Source of the DNA: Sordaria brevicollis
Taxonomy: Eukaryota; Ascomycota; Sordariomycetes; Sordariales; Sordariaceae
Direction of reading: 5' to 3'
NCBI GenBank assembly: GCA_033439795.1
Contig: JAUTDP010000004.1
Location: 3,162,001-3,226,000, forward strand
Length of the DNA: 64,000 nucleotides
Position 1 is the first letter of the stretch; every line of letters starts with the position of its first letter. A program made the position numbers and the translations under genes. This document shows positions 1 to 13,122 of this stretch, in pieces. A model generated the notes under the pieces. The model was not told the origin of the DNA, ran no database searches, and was given only the letters and a program-made list of their open reading frames with translations.

Positions 1-3000
1 GCGCCCTACCGAAAAAGGGTAATTTTGTCGATTATTTTATTAAAATCGAAAATACTAAGATAATTTTATTATTAGCCGCCTGCGAATAATATTCTAATAT
101 TTAATAAAAAATTATTAGCGGATTATTTAAAATCGAAATTATAATCCCCGTCTTTAATTCTTCGAATAATATTTTAAACCGCGATTACCGTTCTTACAGC
201 CGTAACCGAAATTATAATCGCGATTGAAACTATAACCGCGACCGTAATAGAAATTGCGATTACAATCGAAATAGTAATTATAACCGCGATTAAGGAGGAT
301 ATTATTATAATTCCGGTAAAAATAATCGAAGGGATAGGGTTAATTATATAAAGGATAAAGATATTAATTCTAAATTAAATTAGGCTATTTATATTAATAA
401 TATTTTATTTACTTTTAGTAAATTAAATTCGAATAACGGCGGTAATATTTTTTATACTTTTAATATATTTAATTCTAAATTAAAATATATTAATTATTAT
501 AAAATATTCCCATTAATAAAATTAAAACGTTAATACGTAAAGGTTTACTTATTTTACCGCTAATTTATTTTACCCTTTATAATAATACCGTTTTATTATA
601 TTTATATTTATTATTTAGAAGTTTACCCCTTTCGCAACGCCCTTTTTAAATATATTCTTTAATACGAGAACGTTAAAATTAAATATCGGAAGTAATTTGT
701 AAAAATAAACCCCGCTTTAAGAAATAAAACCTTCGTTATTTACGAAGTATTAATTTACGAAGAGAAAGAGATTTTAAAAGGATTATTATTAAATTATATT
801 TATTTTCGTATTATAATGCGCCTATTTCCGACCGCCGAAGAAATTGAAGTATATATTAATTTAAAAGCGGTAAAATTAATTATCGACCGGAAGTTTTTAA
901 TAAAATTAAAATATTCAATTTCTATTAAATATATTATTAAAATATACGGAATAAACGGAAGGTCGATTAAATTAACCGAATAGGCTATTTTTACCCTCTA
1001 TTTTAAAGGATCGGTAACAGGTAAATTAAATATAGTAAAAGTCAAAATAACGGTTTAGGTTATAGACGGTCTCTAACCTAATTTATTATTAATAAATTCC
1101 TTTTTATACTTTCGCTAAATAAATATTAATTATAATATAGAATATATTATATTTTTAAATATAAAATTATTAATTATATTATTTTAAATTTAATACTATT
1201 CGATTAAATATATAAGGAGAATTATTATATAGAAATAAATAGTCCTATAGCCCGGTAAAGAGGTCCTAACCCCTATTAATTATAAACCGTTACCTAAAGG
1301 ACGGAGCTTTATATTTAATTTTAAATATAACGCCGCTATAAACGTTATTATTAATTATAAAATACTTCGTATAGTATTATTAAAGAATATAATTCGCGGA
1401 ATACGGGTTATTTTAAAAAAATAATATATTAATTATATTAAAAAATACGAAGATAGTAGATATTTTATTAATAAATAGAATAATATTAAAACGGCTACGT
1501 TCTTTATTTAAATATTTAATATATTAAATAATGACTTAATTCTAACGGTTAACGAAGTTATTATTTAAATTACGGAAATTTATATCCTATTAATAAATTT
1601 AAAAATAGAATTATCGCCCGCGGTCGAAGCTACTATGCGCGGATATAAAAAACCATTTATAGTCCCCGAAAAGTATTTTATATTCGGTATTAAAATAAAC
1701 GGATTAAAAATAATAATTAAAGAAGGTATATATATTTACGTAACGTATAACGGGTATACTATTATTTTAAAGGAGATCGTTAAAAAATTCCCTTCGTTAT
1801 AGAAAGAAGGAAGGTTAATAGATATATTAAAAAAGGATTATATACGGATCCCCTTAATCGAAGGTTAATAAAATTAGAAAATAGCCGCCCGGCTATATTT
1901 ATTAAATAAAAAGGATTAAATAATAATCGACGAAATTTTCGACGCTCTATATCGGTAGGGTAAAATATAATAAATTATTCGTATTATATTATTCGCTTAT
2001 TCCGTTTTTATAGTATAGAAGGAAATTAGGGATAATAAATAAAAAGTACGCTTAATAATAAATATAAAGGTAATTAATAGTTTTATTATCCCGAATAATT
2101 ACCCCCTTCCCTTTTAAAATAAAGTAATTGCCTTTATACGAAGGAAAAAGTTCGTAATAATAATAAATGCTATTACTTTCTTTTATTAATTTAGAATATA
2201 ATTAATATATTAGGACCGCTTTACTTTTATTATTTATAGAGGTTTAAAAATTCTAACGGTTATTTAAATGGGTTTTAAGAATACTTTTATTTATATTTAA
2301 AAATTTATAAACCGCCTTTTCGCTAATTATAAATCCTATTATCGGGCCTATATCGACGATATTATTATTATTTTTAATAATTAGGAAGAATACGTCCAAT
2401 ATTTGAAAATTATCTTTAGCCTCTTCGTATTTAAAAATATTTTTCTATCGCCGAAAAAGTCTTTCTTAGGTTACCCTAATATAGAATTATTAAATTTCCG
2501 CGTCGATAAATTAAGATTATAAAATATTACGTAATATATCGAGGCATTTAAAAAATTCGAATTCCCGAATTAATTAAGAACCTTCGAAATATACTTAGGG
2601 GGCGCTAATTTCCTACGCTATTTAATAACCTACTACGCCCAATTATTAAAACCGCTTTATTAAAAGATATCGAACGGATAGAAAATATACGGCAATAATC
2701 GAAGATTTAAAAGACTTCCGCTTAAATAACGAGGACGTTACGATTTTTCGTCGACTTAAGTACCCTTTTTTTATAAATAACGGCCTAATATATACCGAAT
2801 ACCTAAAAAAGATACTATATATCCTATATAATTATATACAATCTATATTCGAGTTCGTTTACGACGAAAAATACTATTTCGGCCGGGATTATATATTATA
2901 TAATTTAAAGGGTTTCTTTATAATTAATAAATTTTACCTAGTAAAATAATACGTCCGGAATTATCTTTCTTATAATTTAAATTAAATAAATTAATCCGCC

Positions 3001-4256
3001 CCTATAGGAAAATTTTAACCCATCCGCCTTAAAGCCGATAACGCCCTATTAATACGGACCTTTATTATCAATTTTATTATCGGCTTCCCCGAAGCGTTAA
3101 TAAAGGACTCCCTATAGAAAATACTTAAATATAATATATTTAATACTTTAATACTAATAATAAACGTTATATTTAAACGAACCCTATTTATCTTTAAATA
3201 CTTTATTTATACAGTTTAAAAATAAAGAACCGCCTTCGTCCGCTTTTTAATATTTTATAATTAGGGAATACCTTTAGGAATTATTTCTAATAGGGATTAT
3301 AAATTTATATCGGCCTTTTAAAAAAATATATAAACGGTATTAAATATTAAATTATTAATAATTATTATTTACTATCTTTAAAGGGATAATACTTTAGAAT
3401 GAAAAAACCAAAGTATTAAAATCGCTATTAGATTTTATACTTTTAATTATTTAAACGAAAATTAATTAATTTTCCTACCCGCCTTATAATAAAACCTTAA
3501 TAATATTTACGTTAATACTATTAAAACTTTTCTTTACGAATATTTATTCGGCTATAAATTTTAAAATCCTTTAAAATCCTTTAACGATTTAACGTAAATA
3601 TATAACCTTATACTTCGAAATTCGCTTAGGGAGGAGGCTAAATTAGCATCCAACTTCGCTACCGTTAAGGTTAAACGTTTTTACGACTTAAATAAAAAAC
3701 CTATCGATATTAAAGTAAATAATAAAATATTTTTAAAATTCTATTATAATTATTACTTTCGAAATCGACCTTTATAAAAATTCTCTTAATAACGGGTAGG
3801 ATTATTTAAAGTACTATATAAGATTAGGAAATTAATTTTCGAATTCGAATTCCCGGAAATTATAAAAAATATTTACCCGGTTATTTCCGTTGCGTATTTA
3901 AAAAGGGTAATTTAGGACGAAGATCCCTTTTAATGCGTAATATTATTATTAGGCCCCGTCGAAGACTCTTAAGATTTTGACCCCGAAGCTGGCCCTCGCT
4001 ACGAAATAGAATAAATCGTTAAATATAAAGTATTAAGAAACGGAATAATTAAATTTTAAATTAAATAGAAGGGATATAGTAATAAATTAAACGAATAGAG
4101 GAAAAAAAAAGAAATAAGAGGAACCAAAAAATTAATAAAGGAATATTAGAATAGGAATGGCGGAAGACCGGCGTATATCCCGGTAATCTTTATTATAATT
4201 AAGAAGAAAGGTTCGAGGAGGAAGTAATAAATTATTAAAGATAATAATATTTTTTT
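1..4256 (+). pseudogene. RIP-degraded Ty3/Gypsy chromovirus gag-pol (5' end outside window)
   Basis: This is a dead LTR retrotransposon polyprotein read on the + strand through many stops. In order I see an Arg/Asn/Asp/Tyr-rich stretch (about 180-370) resembling a Gag tail; a reverse transcriptase of about 1740-2660 with the catalytic YIDD motif at 2349-2360 followed by LSPKKSFLGYP-like residues; an integrase core of about 3000-3600 with an RDYKF..AFW-like segment near 3290; and a chromodomain (YEIE..VKYKVLRNG..KF..K.KGY) at about 4000-4106. RT then integrase then chromodomain is the chromovirus order of Ty3/Gypsy; that domain targets insertion to heterochromatin. CpA and TpG are nearly absent while CpG persists, the mark of RIP. 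The 5' LTR and most of gag lie outside the window. Family assignment is firm; the exact lineage is not. Confidence 0.88.
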
Positions 4257-4605
4257 TGTAAGGGCCGGTATATATTACCGGATATATACGATTAAATATA
4301 TAGTAGGGTATTAAATTAAGTTAATTGAATAACCGACCCAGCGCCGCAGCTATAAGTACCCGGTACCGTAATTATGTATAGACCTATTAACCGGTGTTAC
4401 CGGCTGGCGGGCCGGAAACGGAAGATCTACCTTAATTTACACTGGTAGTCGGGAGTGGAGCCTACGCGTCGTGGTCGATAAAAGGACCTTTTACGACGCG
4501 GCCTGCGGCCCGTTTCCTTTCTTCTATATCTCGCTTTCTTACTTTAATATTATTGATTTTATCAAAGATATTTGGAGTTCTGAACAAACCCAGCCTACTG
4601 TAACA
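4257..4605 (+). repeat. Probable 3' LTR of the Gypsy element
   Basis: The segment starts TGTAAGGGCCGG and ends CTACTGTAACA, giving the TG...CA ends of an LTR, and it follows the chromodomain after a purine-rich stretch (GAGGAGGAAG near 4215). Length is 349 bp. The first 70 or so bases are RIP-mutated, but about 4330-4605 retains normal CA and TG dinucleotides. The matching 5' LTR is not in the window, so the boundaries are inferred from the ends only. Confidence 0.6.
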
Positions 4606-4699
4606 ATAGTATAATTAGGTTATCCTTTTTAAATAAAATATATAATTAGAATAGCGTTATACTTTTTTTATTTTTAATTATTTTTAATATATTAGCCGA

Positions 4700-5665
4700 T
4701 TAATTTACGTATTATATAGAAATAGTAGGATTTATATTTAAGAGTTTATATTCGTTATAAGTAATATTTATAATATTATTTTCGATTTTTTATATTCGAT
4801 TTAATAGAGCGAGGCTAAGGGTATTAAAATTATTATCGGTATTAATAATATTATTAGAATTTCTTTCGATAGGGATTTAGTCGTTCGAAACGAAGGTAGG
4901 TAATTTATTAAATTTGATTGATAAATAGTTGATTTATATATTTATTATTTATTAAATATTGTACGTAAATAGGATATTTAGAAAATTTGGAATTGGCGGT
5001 AGTATAGGGGGGGTTAATATTAATTTATACGATTTTTTAGCGATTATTCGAGGGGATTAAGGAAAAGGTGCGGCGCGAAGTATTATTTTAATAATTTCGA
5101 TTTCGTTTTATTAATTTTATTATTATTTATTATAATTTTCTTCGTTTATTATACTATTAATCGTATTTACATTTACGTTAGAAATTAATTAAAGATAATA
5201 AAGTTGAGGTTGCAGTCGAAGAAGCGGGTAATTAAGGAAGAGGGTATTTTAAATTTAACCTTTAAACTAAATATAATACATTAAATAGGCTGTTTATTAG
5301 TAATAGAATTCTTCTTTAATTTAATAATCGTTTTTTTATTCTTATTATTATTTTTGAGAATAATATAGGGGGTTCGAATAGGTATTGGTTTTCTTAGGGT
5401 CTTTTCGTTATTTTTATCCCCGTCCTTATTATTTCGCTCTTATTTTCTTCCGCTTTTAAATTCAGTATTAATTTCTCTTAAGCGGGCGTTGGGTTGTAAT
5501 AGCCGTTTCGAACGTCGGTAATTATTATTATTATTATTATTGTCGTCGGCGGCGCGTTTTTTAGGAAATATAATAGGAACGGGGGTAGCGGTACTAGGTG
5601 TAAAGCGGACTTTAAATAGATTAATAGGTTGATTAGGATTTTTTAATATTGATTTTAATCGACGA
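4700..5665 (-). pseudogene. RIP-degraded Gypsy-type gag remnant, opposite strand
   Basis: Reading the - strand from about 5665 downwards gives a continuous frame with a VRFTPSTATPVP-like N-terminus, a KKRAADD run with a low-complexity Asn/Asp tract (the TTA/ATT repeat at about 5520-5548), then RRSKRLLQPNARLREINTE. I recognise this as the style of a fungal Gypsy gag N-terminus. The frame decays below about 5400. It faces the element at 1-4605, and no LTR or pol follows it inside the window, so it is a truncated copy. The Asn codons are probably RIP-converted Asp codons. The gag call is moderately sure; whether both fragments belong to one family is unknown. Confidence 0.6.
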
Positions 5666-5760
5666 AGGGTATTTATACGAATTTAGAATAGTAATTAGAA
5701 TGTAAATACCCTTAGATTTGGTAATATTGTGGGAGTTTGAAGGTTTGGGGTCGTTACGTA

Positions 5761-6626
5761 TAGATAGATTTTATATGTGTGTTTGTAAAGGGGGGTGCCC
5801 GTGCGAAGTGGGGACTGGCTTCCCGTTTTCAATACACAGCATCTTATAAAGGCTATTACTGGTCCCTTCCGTGCCCCTTCTGCATAGGTACTTTGTTACC
5901 GATATACTTGAATTATACTTTTATAGCTAATATATTATCACTGGCTTTAGCAAACAGAGCCCACGATTCGGGGCATGCCTGGTTTGAGATATAAACGTGT
6001 CCCTGTCACGGAAGAAGGTGGTGGACCGTTTTCGCAATTCAAATACGCACTTACGTAGCCGCGGCGCAAGTCTTTGTTCTACTCAACGTTTGAAAAGGCA
6101 ACAGCCTGCAAGGCCTTGTTTGATCTGCTTTTTCCAGCGGAACACAGACAACTCGTCCAAACAAATCAACCTCGTCGATTACACCGAATAACAGCACTCT
6201 CATTACAGCTCTAGCAAAGTGCTATACCATAGTGCTTGACTCGAACTCCGGACCCATCCAGCTCCCACGACCGTCCGACTATGATGATATTTGCGCTCTG
6301 CTTCTCCGCCACCGCAACCTAAAAAAATCTCAATCCGGTCCAGGTTATTATGTGCATGTCCGGACTGATCCTCCTATCTCCCCGATAGGTCTTGGATTTA
6401 CGAAATCCCCCCCCCCCCCGCTGTCGCAATTTCCCGGCCCAACAGAATCGCAATACGGTTCATTGCTGATGGTTGGAATCATGGAAAGCTGGTCGATATA
6501 GACTGCCTGCGATCCATCCTGCTTCAACTCTTGGATCGGCACGGAACTTGTTCCTTTAAGAGCACCAACTCTCTTCACCGCAACTTTATTTAATTTGTCT
6601 TGTGAATCCCATAGCGTCGCTTCAGG
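5761..6626. other. Intergenic segment between RIP block and Atos-like gene
   Basis: Base composition switches near 5765 from RIP-type AT-rich to normal. Several short open frames exist, none with recognisable protein features. A run of 13 C lies at 6407-6419. The last few hundred bases are presumably promoter and 5' leader of the gene starting at 6627. Confidence 0.5.
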
Positions 6627-9043
6627 ATGACTTTTCTTCGGGAACTGTCGGAGCAGGACCGCCCGATTCACGCCTCACATGCGAAGATACCGGAGCCCGC
6701 TAATCTTAAACAACCCCATACCATGACAATCCCGCCAAAGTCATTGTCTCATCGTGTTTCTGAGGAGAGCATACGGACCGAATTCTGCGAGGGGCCAGTC
6801 GACAGCCCGTTTAATCCAACCGCTCCCGAAAGGAAGCCTCATATTCCTCTAGTTCATGATCGAGCCATGTTAATCCATCGTTTGAAGGAAAAAGAAAGCC
6901 AAACTTGGGTGCCCAATAACAATGTATGTTCCATATGTAGGCCTGGATGTTATGCTCCCCTACTCTACTGACATGGTTATAGCTTGACTCCCGGCTGTAT
7001 GATCACGATGTACAATCATCGCAAAACATAATTCGAACGTCAGCGTCTGTCGACTCATGTTTGCTTCCCGCGCCCACGATTCCCCAAGGACAACATGGTG
7101 GCAAATGGGATCTACCGGATGTTTACGCTGCAGGACAGCTCGAATCTGGATTGAACATCGAACGCCCAGGCTCTGCCTTTCATAGCGGTGATTTTACGCC
7201 AGAGGATCAACCTTCCGTCCCGCGAGACAGACGCAGCTCTTCCCATTTTCATGAATCTCATGATTTCAGGCACTTCAAGGAATCATGGACCGCCAGAGAC
7301 CCTATATCGACGCCCTTTTCACGGCAAGCGATGGGTCACAGAAAGGAGGCATTTGGCTCTCCCTCTTCCTCGCTTTCCTCATCGCTCTCCACAAGCTTTG
7401 CCTATAAACTCCCCACCAGTCCTCTGGTACACACGGAAAGTCGGGACGACATTGAGTCGGAGACATCTTCGGATGGCGCCACATCGGGATCGCCTAACAT
7501 GCGGAGACATACAATAAACTGGATTCATGGTGCTTCTCTAAGTCACGCGGGGATATCAAGGCACACACCCCCGCACAGAGAGCGTGCACTCCCGTACCAA
7601 GCACATCAACCTCGCCGCTCATTAGCGTCGTTGCCGGGGCTTTCGATACCAAGCTCTTCTCCTCAACCGCACTTCACTTTTCGTTCAAGACGTCTTTCTC
7701 ACAGTTCTGAAGGTTCCCCCCTGCAGCATGCATCCATGGTTGGATCGTACGAAGAAAGTATTCTCCGGGGACGAATGTCAACGACACCTTCCAAACCCTT
7801 GGAATTTATGGCCCAAATCGGCGTTCTAGGACTTGGGAAGTGTAAACCAAACTTGCGCTGCCCGTCTCATGTCACTCTGCCATTTTCGGCTGTCTTCTAC
7901 CGCTATAGCAGCACTGTACACGGAAGGAGTAAAACGGAGGATGGGCCAAGCCCTTACGTGGGCCAAATAGACCTGGAGAACGGATTACCGAACCCGGAGG
8001 AGTTGCAGCGGTCTAAACGAAAGCAACAGTCAAAGCAGACCGGTCAAAAATCACTAGACGATGATTATGCTACCCCCCAAGATGCTGGTGATGATCAGTT
8101 CAGGGGCGATGGTCAGAGAACAGAAAACACCAAGAAAACTTCACGGTCCCCTAAGGCGCCCCCTGGAGGCTCATACCGCATTCCAGAGAAAGGGCAGCTC
8201 CAGATAATCATCAAAAACCCGAATAAGACAGCCGTCAAGCTGTTCCTGATTCCGTATGATCTGGCAGGCATGGAAGCGGGCACGAAAACATTTATACGCC
8301 AGCGGAGCTACTCTGCTGGGCCCATCATTGATGGTCCTATTGGGGCTAAATGTACAATACGGGATGGGCCTCCCATTCTTCGGTATTTGATCCATCTTCA
8401 TATTTGCAGTCCCTCGAAGGGCCGCTTTTATTTGTACAAGGACATCCGGGTGGTGTTTGCCAATCGAGTCCCGGATGGTACTGAGAAACTTCGCAACGAA
8501 GTCACATACCCTGAACCGCGGTACATGCCTTATAAAGCGTTGCGAACATGTCATCTATCGTCTACTCCGACAAACAGCACCCTTGCCACATCACCGTCAC
8601 ACCACGCCTCCAGGTTGTCTGCTGGTAGACAGGATCCCAATCAGCCTCACATACGTCCGTCAAGCCATGACGCCGGATATACCCACGCTTGTCTCCCTCT
8701 TCAAAGACCTAGAGTCGCAGCGTTGGGCGGTGATGCCATGACCGGACTTGAGCTGACAGGCCCCTCGGTTCCGTTGAGTAGATACGACAAGCTCAACAAA
8801 GGAGACGTAGGATACGGCGGTATTGCGTTTGGCAACGGGGCAAACGGCCGTCCTGGGTCAGCAGAGAGTCTTTTATCCAAGCGGCTCCGGTCGTTGGGAG
8901 TGAAAGGAAATATTATGCCAGACGACGCCACGACAGAGGATGTGATCGACGGACCAATCAGCACTATAAATGAACAAGCGGACAGCCGCGCCCAAGATGT
9001 CTATAACTTCCCCGGTCTTGGAAATCACTTCGGAAGTCCGTGA
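6627..9043 (+). CDS. Atos/FAM214-like conserved-domain protein
   Basis: Two exons are inferred, 6627-6923 and 6983-9043, around a 59-bp intron (GTATGT donor, CTGAC branch, TATAG acceptor); this joins the conserved N-terminal patch (HDRAMLIHRLKEKES..WVPNN, residues about 80-99) in frame to the long downstream frame. The product is 785 aa. Residues about 371-430 carry the Atos-like domain (GVLGLGKCK..LRCPSHV.LPFSAVFY), and about 496-619 the C-terminal conserved module (GQLQIIIKNPNKTAVKLF...GRFYLYKDIRVVFANR). The middle is Ser/Pro-rich and probably disordered. Animal Atos proteins are nuclear transcription-related factors; the role in fungi is not established, so none is claimed. It is the first intact gene after the transposon block. 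Confidence 0.85.
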
Positions 9044-9485
9044 TGAGACATTGCAGCCGCATCTCGTAAAACTAGACGAGATCGGATGAGCTGGATTGCA
9101 CGAAACGTGCCTGACATCGATACATGAAGCTGTATGCCGGGTGTGCTCTATCTCATGTATATAAGGAAGTGTAAGTGTAGATAGATGCAGGTACCCTTCA
9201 CCAATGACGAGACTATGTGGAGTGCATTCAACGAACCCCGGCTCTTCACAAGCTGCGACCCTGAACAACGTGGTGGAGTACTGTGTTGCGGTTAAAGAAG
9301 CGACCATTATCGCCCCACTTTATCGCGATTGGTAGGCGGTAAATCGCTGCAGAACATGCGACGGTAGGAAATTCCCAGAAAGTCGAGGAGGGAAGCTTCC
9401 AATTCCAACCCGTTCGATCGCGAAACCGAAAGGTTTCATCCACACCCAAAATTTCGACTTCAGCAGGAGTCATTCATTTCTCAGA

Positions 9486-12400
9486 ATGGGGAAGCGACAG
9501 TTCAGAGGGGCAGAAAATGGAGACGGGCCACGCAAGAGGCAACGCGTTGTCCATGAGGCTCCCACGTCCGAAGTTATACACACCAGTCGCCAGTTGAGGC
9601 AGCTCCTCGCCTTTGATCCAGATCTTGGCCATTCGAGACATGGTGAGAAGAACCATTATGGCTCAATTCCTGGTTGCCGGCAATTGCTAATTCTATGCAG
9701 GACTCCAGTCTTTCAAGATCCTTCTCGATTCTCTTCTTGCCCGCGACGACGAGACCGACAACGCCGAAAAACGACAACAGCACGAACAACGCTTCACGAT
9801 AATCAAGGAATACCTACAATCTACTAAACCAATTGAGGATGACGAAAGCGCTACATACCTTCCCGATATTATGCAAACATGGAGCCATGCCGGCCAAGTC
9901 AACAACGAGAACCTCCTTTCTGCTGTGCCAGTCGTTCTGGCCCTGCTTCTCAAGCTGCTTTCCCAAAGCCTTGAGCTTACACCAATCGGGCTGGGAATCT
10001 GCAGGACCTTGTTGCAAAAGCGCCAACAAGAGCTGATATCGCGCAGCTTGTCGGCCGACAAAGGAAAGGCCTTCATAATCTCGCCCACCTTGCGTATGCT
10101 CAGGGAGGCGGTATGCTTCGATGGGGGTGCTATTGCTCGGCCAATGTTCCGTGCTAGGGCGTCGATGCTTAAGTCTTTGGCACGGAATATGGGCATTGTT
10201 CACATCGGCGAGGAACCAGAGGACATAAAAAAGCCTTCTCCGCGCACAAATGCGCTTCAATTCTTCCTGAGCGCCATCAAATACCTGCATCCCGAAGCCA
10301 AGAAGGAACTGCTTGCGCAGAGGGACGTTGTTACTGCCCTCACAAGGGATATCAAGCAAGATCAACCTTACCTGGTGCTAGATCTTCTCAACGGGCTAAG
10401 GGATCACGTCCTGCTCGACAGCAAGGTTCCCCGAGAGGCCAAGTCAAATCTGCTCAACTCCACGACATTGATCAAGATCTCGGGCCTATACTACTACCGT
10501 CTAGTTAGCGACAATCTGCCCTCGATACCAGACGCCGCCCACGACTTCCTAATGACGGCGTGCACGAACCCGTCGTGTGGTGTTCTGAGACAGGATACCG
10601 GACTGTATCCCAGAGAAGCGGACCCTAACGCTGCTATCCCGAGCGCGGACCTTGAGGAACTTGGACTGGAAGCTATTGTGTGGATGAACAAATTCAAGAC
10701 AGAAGTTCCTGTCCGCAACTTTGTTCTTTCCAACTTGCTTCAAAATCTTCGACCATGGTCAAGCCTCAAGCAGAGCGAGTTGATCACTTCGATCTTCAAG
10801 GTAGCGCCCGAGTTGATCGCCGATTTCTTCATCAAGAACAAATCTTTTACCTTCGAGCCGAAGCTGTCCGCGACATGGATCGGATACGCAGCATTCTTGT
10901 TCAACACAGTCGCATTGCCGTTACCTGAGTATTTTTGCCGTGGGTCTGGCTATGCCGAACTTCCTCCTCCTACGTCCATCGTCATGGACAACATCCTTCC
11001 TCTTCCCCTGAACCAGAAAGCACTCAGCCGCTGCTTAACAAACAAGTCCAGGATGATCTCCTTTTTTGCGACCCGCATTCTCATCTTGGCAGTGCAGAAG
11101 CTCGATACGGCTGTTAAAATGCACCAAGACCCAGCTCACAGCTCAAAATCCCACAATAATCAAACCCTCTGGACGGAAGCGGCCCGCCGGTTAGTTGACG
11201 AGTTCTGCCAAAGGAGTCCAGGTATCAAGGAGATGATCAACGCGTACAGATCCATTCCAGAGGACGATCTTTTACACCGCGAGGCTGCCAGTCAGCTGTT
11301 GCGTTTGTATTACGAAGTCATTCCGCAGGTTGCGCTCATGGCCAAGTTCGACGTCTCCCCACTACTAGAGACAGCGCTCAAGAGATTGTCCACGCAGGAA
11401 AGACAAAAGGAGACTGACTCTCAGGAGGATGGCAGTGAGAACGATCCTCGTGACTTTGCGCTTAGTCTCAAAGAACTAGAGAATCTCCTGGCCATTGCAG
11501 GATACTCACCGGGCATGAGGTGGTTTGCGGCAACGGAGCAGCTTACCTTGTCGCCGTTCACTACCTTGTTGAAGGTCTATGTCGAGGCTCCCTCCGGCGT
11601 TTCGTTGGCACCAGTGCGGCAGGTTCTGCACTTCGTGGCGGCGGAGCAACAGGTGGTTCCGGCGAAGGATAAGGGACATCCTGGAATTTCTGTTCTTTTG
11701 GAGTCTTTCAAGGAGCTCCAGACATCGTCTCCTGCCTGTGTTGCCGTCCTCTGGCCATTTTTGGATAAGTGCCTCACTCGTTGCACAACGGCACCGGTCA
11801 AGTATCTCGAGATGTTGCAGGATCTCGGAGCTAAAGGTGCGGAGGACGAGGTGCTCACTGTCAGCCCGTTGGTTGCTGCTATCATTGAACAACTGCCCTT
11901 TGCTGCAAAGGCGGCGGACTCCAAGAGTACGCTTGATGGACTCAGCCGTTTCCTGCCCCGGTTTCTCGGATATTCCGCGGCTGCTGGAGAGAGCAAGCCT
12001 TTGCTTGAGGCGGCGTATGCGTCCATGTCTAAACACTTTGCTAAGGGTCTTGGAAAATCATTAAGTGTGCCCAAGAAACATCCCTTTAAGCAACCCAAAG
12101 GTGGCAAGTCGACCGGAACCAAGAGCCAGGACACAAACAACACAACATCGGAAGGAAAGAAGATTAAATCTGGTGATGATATCGCTGCTTTGAATAGTGA
12201 TCAGTTGGAGCGCGTCCTCGATCTTCCCGACAGTTTGGCCGCCGATAACTCGGCGCTCGTCAAGTGGCAAAGCAAGTCAGTGGACGAGCTCGTGGACGAA
12301 GGTTACGCTATTTCCCTTATCAGCCTGCTCGCGTCTGAGCATGCCAGTATCAGGAAGGAGGCCCTTATTAACATCCTCAAGATGGCGTCCAAGGTCCAGC

Positions 12401-13122
12401 AGTCCGAGTACGAGGAGAAAGAGCAGATTTGGCTATTGCTCTCTGAGCTCGCCGAAACCGCCAAGGTTGCAGCGGCAAGTCAGCCCGTCAGCGCGGTAGC
12501 GCCGCTCCCTAGCACCATCATTGCCTTCGCTTGCCACGCCGTCAACGTTTTGCGCGACCCTACACACAGCCTTTATCCCAAGGTCAATTCATTCCTTACA
12601 AGGGGCCCCTTCTGGAGCGTGGACAGAGTGCCGCTGGCGGATGAAGTCTTGAGCGAAGAGCCCGCAGCTGGCGATTCTTACTATGCACAGCTCAACTGGC
12701 TGCTGGCATACCTGCTGGACGGCCTCAGGACGTCTAAGGATCTGGAGCTGTTCCACAAGAAGAGGGCAAAGGGCCCGCTCTTTGAGCGATTGCTGGCGGT
12801 AGCAGGCAACCCGTACATGAGAACGCCGCTGAAAATCCAGGTTATTAGGATACTGTACCGGGCAACCAAGATTGAGGAGGGTAGCACGACGCTCGTCACA
12901 AGATTCGGCGTGGTTAGTTGGCTAGAGGAGCTCTTGAAGATGAAGAAGAGCTTGTCGCCAATGGCGCAGAGTCAAGGTGGAGGAGCGGGTACCGGTACTG
13001 TTGTCACCACCGAGGATGAGGTTGCGGTCTATAAGGGGCTACTGAAGCGAATCTGGGAGACGTGTGATAGAGAAAGGGTTGAAGGGTGGAGTAAAGGGGG
13101 TGTTGAAGGTGTGATTGCTTAG
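9486..13122 (+). CDS. URB1: Ribosome 60S biogenesis factor URB1/NPA1
   Basis: Exons 9486-9642 and 9701-13122 (58-bp intron) encode 1192 aa. The short basic N-terminus (MGKRQFRGAENGDGPRKRQR) looks nuclear or nucleolar. The Npa1 N-terminal domain spans roughly residues 60-400, with an extended helical-repeat body after it. A low-complexity Lys/Ser linker lies near residue 860. The C-terminal region (residues about 1050-1160, YYAQLNWLLAYLLDGLRT...PFLERLLAV-like, seen here as GPLFERLLAV) matches the URB1 C-terminal domain. In yeast, Urb1/Npa1 is an essential nucleolar scaffold of the earliest pre-60S particle. The protein is shorter than yeast Urb1 (about 1760 aa) but near what I expect for filamentous fungi. 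The start is the first in-frame ATG of exon 1. Family call is secure. Confidence 0.9.

Noticed and set aside
7188..7517. Alternative 109-aa frame inside the Atos-like gene
   Set aside because: Lies in another frame of the conserved 785-aa coding sequence and has no features of its own.
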